DNA of 64,000 nucleotides from Bradysia coprophila (Eukaryota; Arthropoda; Insecta; Diptera; Sciaridae), in the NCBI RefSeq assembly GCF_014529535.1, contig NW_023503302.1:4450314-4514313 (forward strand). The letters are read 5' to 3'. The position numbers and the translations under genes were made by a program. The notes under the pieces are model-generated. The model ran no database searches. It was not told where the DNA came from and saw only the letters and a program-made list of their open reading frames with translations. Shown piece after piece: positions 59,401 to 64,000 of this stretch (position 1 is the first letter of the stretch; each line of letters opens with the position of its first letter).

Positions 59401-61763
59401 CGCTTTCGGAATCTGTAATTGATTGGATTTAATGTTAATCACTGAACGACAAAGTAACAAAGTAAAGGTTGCTAGGAATCTCGCGCCGCGTCATTCACAA
59501 TAATACACATTTTGTATAAGGAAGATGTCACTTTGTAACTTATTGTGACTGACGCGGCGCGAGATTCCCTAACACCAAAGTAAACGCTTAAATAGAGAAG
59601 CATGTGCCAATGATTGAACTTTTGTAATAACATTTCTGCTGATGCAAAATTCAAATTGCGGTTAAACAAATATTCCACAGACGACAAGCAACGATATCAA
59701 GGATAGTTATCGAATCTATTACTTCATTTTATCTAAGTATTTTGCTACGTTAGCTAAAGTTCGATATTTAGTTTTGTTATCGTTGTAGATAACATATGAT
59801 AAAACTATCACCGTCCATAGTTTCAAATTATTAATTTCTGAAATATGATAAAGCCATAACCGTCCATAATTTGTGAAAATATAAAAAAACACAACTGACT
59901 CCACGCGCAGAAGCGTATTATAAACAGTTTTGATTGTTTGTGTGAATCAGCTGAAAAATGCCGATATTTCGCTGCCTCTAACTGTACCCGAAATCGTAGA
60001 TTTTACATTCTCTCCCGCGAAGCTGCGTCCGTTTCCAATTTTCACTTTCTTTGAAAATACCGTAAATCGAAAAACCAAACCGGGAAATTTGTGGGTCTGA
60101 TTTTCATACTCTAACGTAGAAAACCTCGTTTGGGGCGAGATTATATCAATAAAGTAGATATTTCGAATCTATGGGCGTGAGACTCCTAGCAGCTGTTGTT
60201 AGTTTGAATCGCACAAATAAAATTTAAGTTGAACGAACACACAAATCTATTGCAGATAACTGCCATCGATCACACATTTGTGATAGGTTTGCATTTTTAA
60301 TTTGCAAAACAATCACGTCGCGAAATAACGTGAGTAGAATTATATATTACAAAAATTCGCACAGTGTGATTGTAGATGCATGCACGGTCAGCAGAGCATA
60401 TTGTTCTGCTGGTTCTTATTGCAAACAGTTCTATATGCGAATGATTGAATTAACACAAGCAAATGTATAGAGCAAAATATTTTCTATGAAAGAAATTATA
60501 AAACAAAATTTATGTACCAAATCTGCAGTTCGTACAACAACACACATTTCATCTCCGTACACCGCTGATGTGAACTGCAAATCCCTGGTCTCGTAATCCT
60601 TAATAAAAAACGCGTTCATAATAAATTCAGTTCTTTGATATAGTAGATCACCCAGAGCTCCAGCATACGAACCGTTCTGTTGCTGCTCTGCCATCGCAAA
60701 TAAATCATCGACAAAAAGGATGTATATACATATATATGAAGATGGTGTATACGCAGCAGCCAGCGTATAACACATAAAGGAAAAATGAAGAGAGACGAAA
60801 AAAAGGGAAAAGATAGAAAAAAACGAAGATGAATAAGAAAAAGCTTTGGATAATAATATAATTTCATTAAGATGGATTACCCGAAAACCGTAGTACTGTT
60901 TGTCAGATGGATTAATTACGTGAGGTGTAAAATTAATTTTTCTCGCAAATTCTTTTAATATCTCTGCGTCCACACCGAAATAAATATTCGGTGATGTTGA
61001 TAATGGATCGAGTAAATGTTGTTTGGCTGAAGTTTGGGCGAAAAGTTTCGTTTCAGCTTTCAGATAAGCCATTGTCGTCGGAAAAAATGACACATTCATC
61101 GCCATTCCATGTAAGTTGAATCGTTTCCTGTCGATTTGCAGAAAATCATTAAAACTTTTTGCTATATCACCATCAGCACCACCCTCGACACCACCGTCAT
61201 CATTAACAGCGACACTATTGCGATAGTTGGGATTCGTTGATTGTTTCGAATTAACCGGATAGACATGATTTGTTTTCGATTCACTTCCAAGTGCTGAAAA
61301 TTTTCGTAGCATTCCCTCTGCGCTTCGGATGTCCTTAGGATACAATTCAAAAGCATCGTACACATAAATGTCGTCAACCAAACATTCTTCGTATTCATAA
61401 TCATCGCCATCAACAGCTACATTTATATACATCGTGCTTTGATTCGATTCGATCAGACACAATGGTATATAGTAGATGTGTAAGACCCGATGTTCCATCC
61501 ACAATTGTTGGGAAACATTTTTTACTCCATTCTCGTACAGTGTCTTGTTATGAAAACACTCTTTGTAGTTCAAAACAATTTTCACCAAACTCGGTTGGTC
61601 TATCATCATGCGATACGTAATCGGCATGTCGTCGACACTGCTCACAATGAATGCCATGGAAAAAGTTTTGCTTAATGTGAGTGGTTGTTGTGTTGTCGTC
61701 GCATAATTGAATTCTTTGTCTTGTGAATTGGGTAATGTGCTGCGATTTTTCCTATTGTTGAGG
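56468..61763 (-). CDS. Ionotropic receptor (IR) family chemosensory-type receptor, N-terminally partial
   Basis: Seven minus-strand exons join in frame: 61763-60881, 60676-60518, 59412-59237, 57535-57454, 57207-57060, 56993-56822 and 56762-56468, about 637 codons to TGA. IRs are ligand-gated cation channels derived from ionotropic glutamate receptors. The order fits: an N-terminal domain; lobe S1 (FGVDAEILKEFARKINFTPH, NGSYAGALGDLLYQRTEF, ADLIPKALLILKIF); a first membrane segment (CIGVTIVAFSAVYFAFVGYL); a later segment (RVLLGMCLLYALILTGAFQ); lobe S2 (FTYPNIETLDALDKSGLWIG, AFERVAHEGGIAVLERG, CPKAYTLALIVRRNYVL); and a final segment (FWLLALGFSIALLVLVGEMV). The Arg usually seen in S1 for amino-acid ligands is not evident after RDLQFTSAVYGDE. 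The channel-loop region between the first two segments is very short as joined. The 61763 acceptor (TTATAG) implies at least one upstream exon. The weakest junction is the GTAACA donor at 59236. Confidence 0.82.
57536..59236 (-). other. 1.7-kb intron of the IR gene between channel exons
   Basis: The phases on either side (2 then 1) fit a direct join. The intron contains the MITE at 58923-59103 and no convincing pore-loop exon, although I cannot exclude a small one. The better-looking donor GTAAGTATG at 59202 lies beyond an in-frame stop and is not used in this model. Confidence 0.5.
58923..59103. mobile_element. 181-bp MITE, CACTGACAAAAAA termini, copy 2
   Basis: The left end is CACTGACAAAAAA and the right end TTTTTTGTAAGTG, with one substitution. 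The core contains GGTAACTTTGTCTCC, the TGTAGCGCCCCAT block and ATACAGCTGCGGCAGATAAT. It is nearly identical to 30073-30250 and in the same orientation. It lies in an IR-gene intron. Confidence 0.85.
59473..59571. mobile_element. ~100-bp GC-armed palindromic MITE in an IR intron
   Basis: TAGGAATCTCGCGCCGCGTCA at the left is matched by TGACGCGGCGCGAGATTCCCTA at the right, and TCACAATAA is matched by TTATTGTGA. About 40 bp separate the arms. The CG-dense arms contrast with the AT-rich setting. No target duplication is clear. Confidence 0.75.
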
Positions 61764-63799
61764 CTATAACCGGCGGTGGAGAGAATAAATTAAATGTAAA
61801 AAAGGTTGTAAAGTGTTAGGTTACGCTCACTATAAATACAAACAGACAATTGAGATGTTTTCAATTAATTCGATTGAAAGGTGGTAGCAAACACAGCTAA
61901 CAGGAAGCTTTACAGCAAGCAAAACAACGAAATTAATTGAATTGGGTTGAAACCTGGTCAGGCAAAAAAGCTCACAATAGTCATTCATAGCACTGCTCTA
62001 GCATCACCACTGAATTGACAGGTGTCAAATTTGACCGCTTTAGTGATAAGAGCTACCGCTAAGGATTTTTTGTATTGCATGTGATTTAACTCTTTCATCA
62101 ACCTCCGAATATTTTCTATGCTGGAAGCAGTGCCATGGACTATTTAATTGGGCATGCGTAAAAGTGGCGGAAAATATACATACATTATACAGTTGATGTG
62201 TAGTCCCGAAATTTTCTTTTTCTCAACTTGATTACTATTAGTCACTGACTATAAGTAAAAGTTCCATTGCGTTTTTTGAGAAAAACGTTGCATGCAACAC
62301 GATGTGTATAGTCACATTCTACCTAGGCCCCACGTCATTTAGAAAAAACATTGTTGCTAACTTATGCTAAAATGCTTTTTAGCGATTTCGATTCCAGCAC
62401 TCGTCTCCGGCTCGAGCTGGAAACCTCCCATTCGCTAAAAAAGCATGTTAGCATGCGTTAGGAAATTAACTATTATCACTCGGTGTCAACGAAAGTTTTA
62501 CTTTTCGTCACAGAGTTGAGAATAAAACTATGTTGGTGCCACCGTCTTTGAATGTTTGACTTTGGATAAAGAAAATGTGGAACTGTTAGGTGTTCATGAC
62601 TGTAAATCAAACAATCGCATCAAACACGAGAAGTATATGGGCCTATCTTATATGTATGGTATATCATCCTGAGTCTCATCTAAAAAATCTACATAAAAGA
62701 AAATTGTGTCTTTACCGACAAGTTTAAGTTAATACAACCCTATGCTACAGAAAGAGCCAACAAGATTAATATCATATGTATATGCATGTGCCTCGCGCAT
62801 CGCGCTTCGCTAACTCGAATTCTTTTGTTTTTCTTCTATTACGTCTGACAGGTATGAAAAACGGCACAGAAGATGATGTATGAATGAGGATGAGACGTGG
62901 ATAAATTTAAAACTTTATTGTAAAACACTTTAAAATGTGGCATGTGCACGAAATTGTTTATGTAAATAGAAAACATGTGTAGATCGCAGCGCGAGTGAAA
63001 TGCATTCGACATCATAATAGCCGCAAGCCGTGAAGTAATGTTTTTGGTAATATTATTGAAATGTTACCCCTAATAACGGAGTGGTGGATGGCCTAACTGA
63101 TGTTTGCTTAATTATTGTTGAAAGCTTTAAACTGCCCATGGCATAAACATAATACATTCAATTGTATTACACATCACTTGGTAGATGATAATTGTAAGAC
63201 TCAAAGGATTTCAATATAACTGGAGCAGATAGATTCACCGTGTTATTGCTTTTTACTTCACTAACTTTCTCATAGGTTCCCCAAAATGGGAATATTTATT
63301 GTATCTATCTCGTCCCGAATCTTCACATTGACATATTGTGTTACTAATTCTTTGAGAGCTTTTTTCGTGCTTTTCTTATGAATGAAAAACTCGTTGATTG
63401 TTAAATGATGGAACTTTATGCTAGCTGTTGCAGGAGAAAAAAAAGCAAATGATTCGGGAACGGTGGAAGGACAACCTATTCATCTTCTAAGTATAAAACA
63501 CTTTGTTTTAACATTATAGCATTTTCCTGACAATACAAAGGAAATATCCAAAAACCAAAAGCAATGACAATTTCATCCGGAAATTGCGAACAGTATTACA
63601 AATAAATATGCATCTGCAGCGACCTAAACGGCGGCTTGTCCTTCTTCATCAGGCTTTAAGGATACAAATAAATTGCAACTTTTGTTTGTATGAATAGACC
63701 AGCCCAAAAATAGCTGAAGCCGATTCATGCTAAATTTCAGTGGCTTCAACAGTAGGTATAGAAAAATTTGGAAAATGACTAGCTTAGACTACAAAATAA
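61764..63799. other. Upstream region of the IR gene
   Basis: This should contain the upstream exon(s), signal-peptide region or promoter of the IR gene, but I could not identify them. It includes the repeat at 62341-62470. I see no other gene. Confidence 0.4.
62341..62470. repeat. Short interspersed repeat, copy 2
   Basis: This shares TTGTTGCTAACTTATGCT, GATTTCGATTCCAG, GCTGGAAACCTC, TTCGCTAAAA and AGCATGCxTTAGGAAA with 15590-15715, in the same orientation. A CTCGTCTCCGGCTCGAGC segment lies at its centre. Confidence 0.6.
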
Positions 63800-64000
63800 A
63801 CATAGCTAACGCCGACCCGTACGAAACACCTATTCGTTTCAAAAGCTCTTCATTTCTCTTACTTCATTTTCTTCTCTGCTGAAAAACTATTCTTCCTTTT
63901 AAATCACTTACATTATCCACTCTTTGCCTTGTTATCATATACAATTAAATTGCCGGAGGCAATATAGACAGCCCCGTACGAAGTCAAATTTCATAAATTC
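63800..64000 (+). repeat. Inverted copy of 33545-33760, running off the window
   Basis: GCTAACGCCGACCCGTACGA, TTGCCGGAGGCAATAT and CAGCCCCGTACGAAGTCAAA match the complement of 33545-33760. The copy stops at the window edge exactly where the other continues into the LINE reverse transcriptase, so a second LINE-bearing copy may lie just outside. Confidence 0.7.

Overview
The window looks like a piece of an AT-rich insect genome, most likely a lower dipteran. The reasons are an ionotropic-receptor (IR) gene, a family of protostomes; very short introns (58-70 bp) beside long ones; and dense DNA-transposon debris. I cannot name the species. All exon structures below were read from splice sites and reading-frame continuity, not from transcripts.

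Layout: (1) 20-10978, + strand: the last three readable exons of a PDZ-domain gene. A 9.1-kb intron, filled with MITEs and foldback repeats, cuts the PDZ domain. (2) 13265-15715: MITEs and duplicated hairpin repeats. (3) 16799-19082: a two-ORF transposon with a DD34E IS630/Tc1-type transposase and an unrecognised 310-aa ORF, arranged tail to tail. (4) 24011-30365: a nested transposon. The outer hAT-like element has an exact 8-bp target duplication. It is interrupted by a 5.06-kb inner element whose ~67-bp inverted termini enclose one spliced gene of about 1,295 codons. That gene resembles the uncharacterised arthropod family I recall as DUF7869, with a long 21-residue-repeat tail. Two further MITEs sit in the outer element's right arm. 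(5) 32705-33640: a decayed LINE fragment, whose upstream flank recurs inverted at the window's right end. (6) 36134-38532: a 2.4-kb foldback with 143-bp tandem repeats in both arms. (7) 38852-40775: a palindromic MITE and a minisatellite of ATTAAATGG units bounded by inverted ends. (8) 51286-52232: a terminal exon with a proline-rich motif and a possible PDZ-ligand C-terminus. (9) 53623-55282: a two-exon gene for a 533-aa protein of unknown function. (10) 56468-61763, - strand: an IR-family receptor gene in seven readable exons, lacking its N-terminal exon(s).

The host genes (PDZ protein, the 51-kb exon, the 533-aa protein and the receptor) show no evident functional link, beyond the speculative PDZ/PDZ-ligand pairing. 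Most of the window's structure comes from successive transposon insertions. Several can be placed in order because one lies inside another and target duplications are intact.
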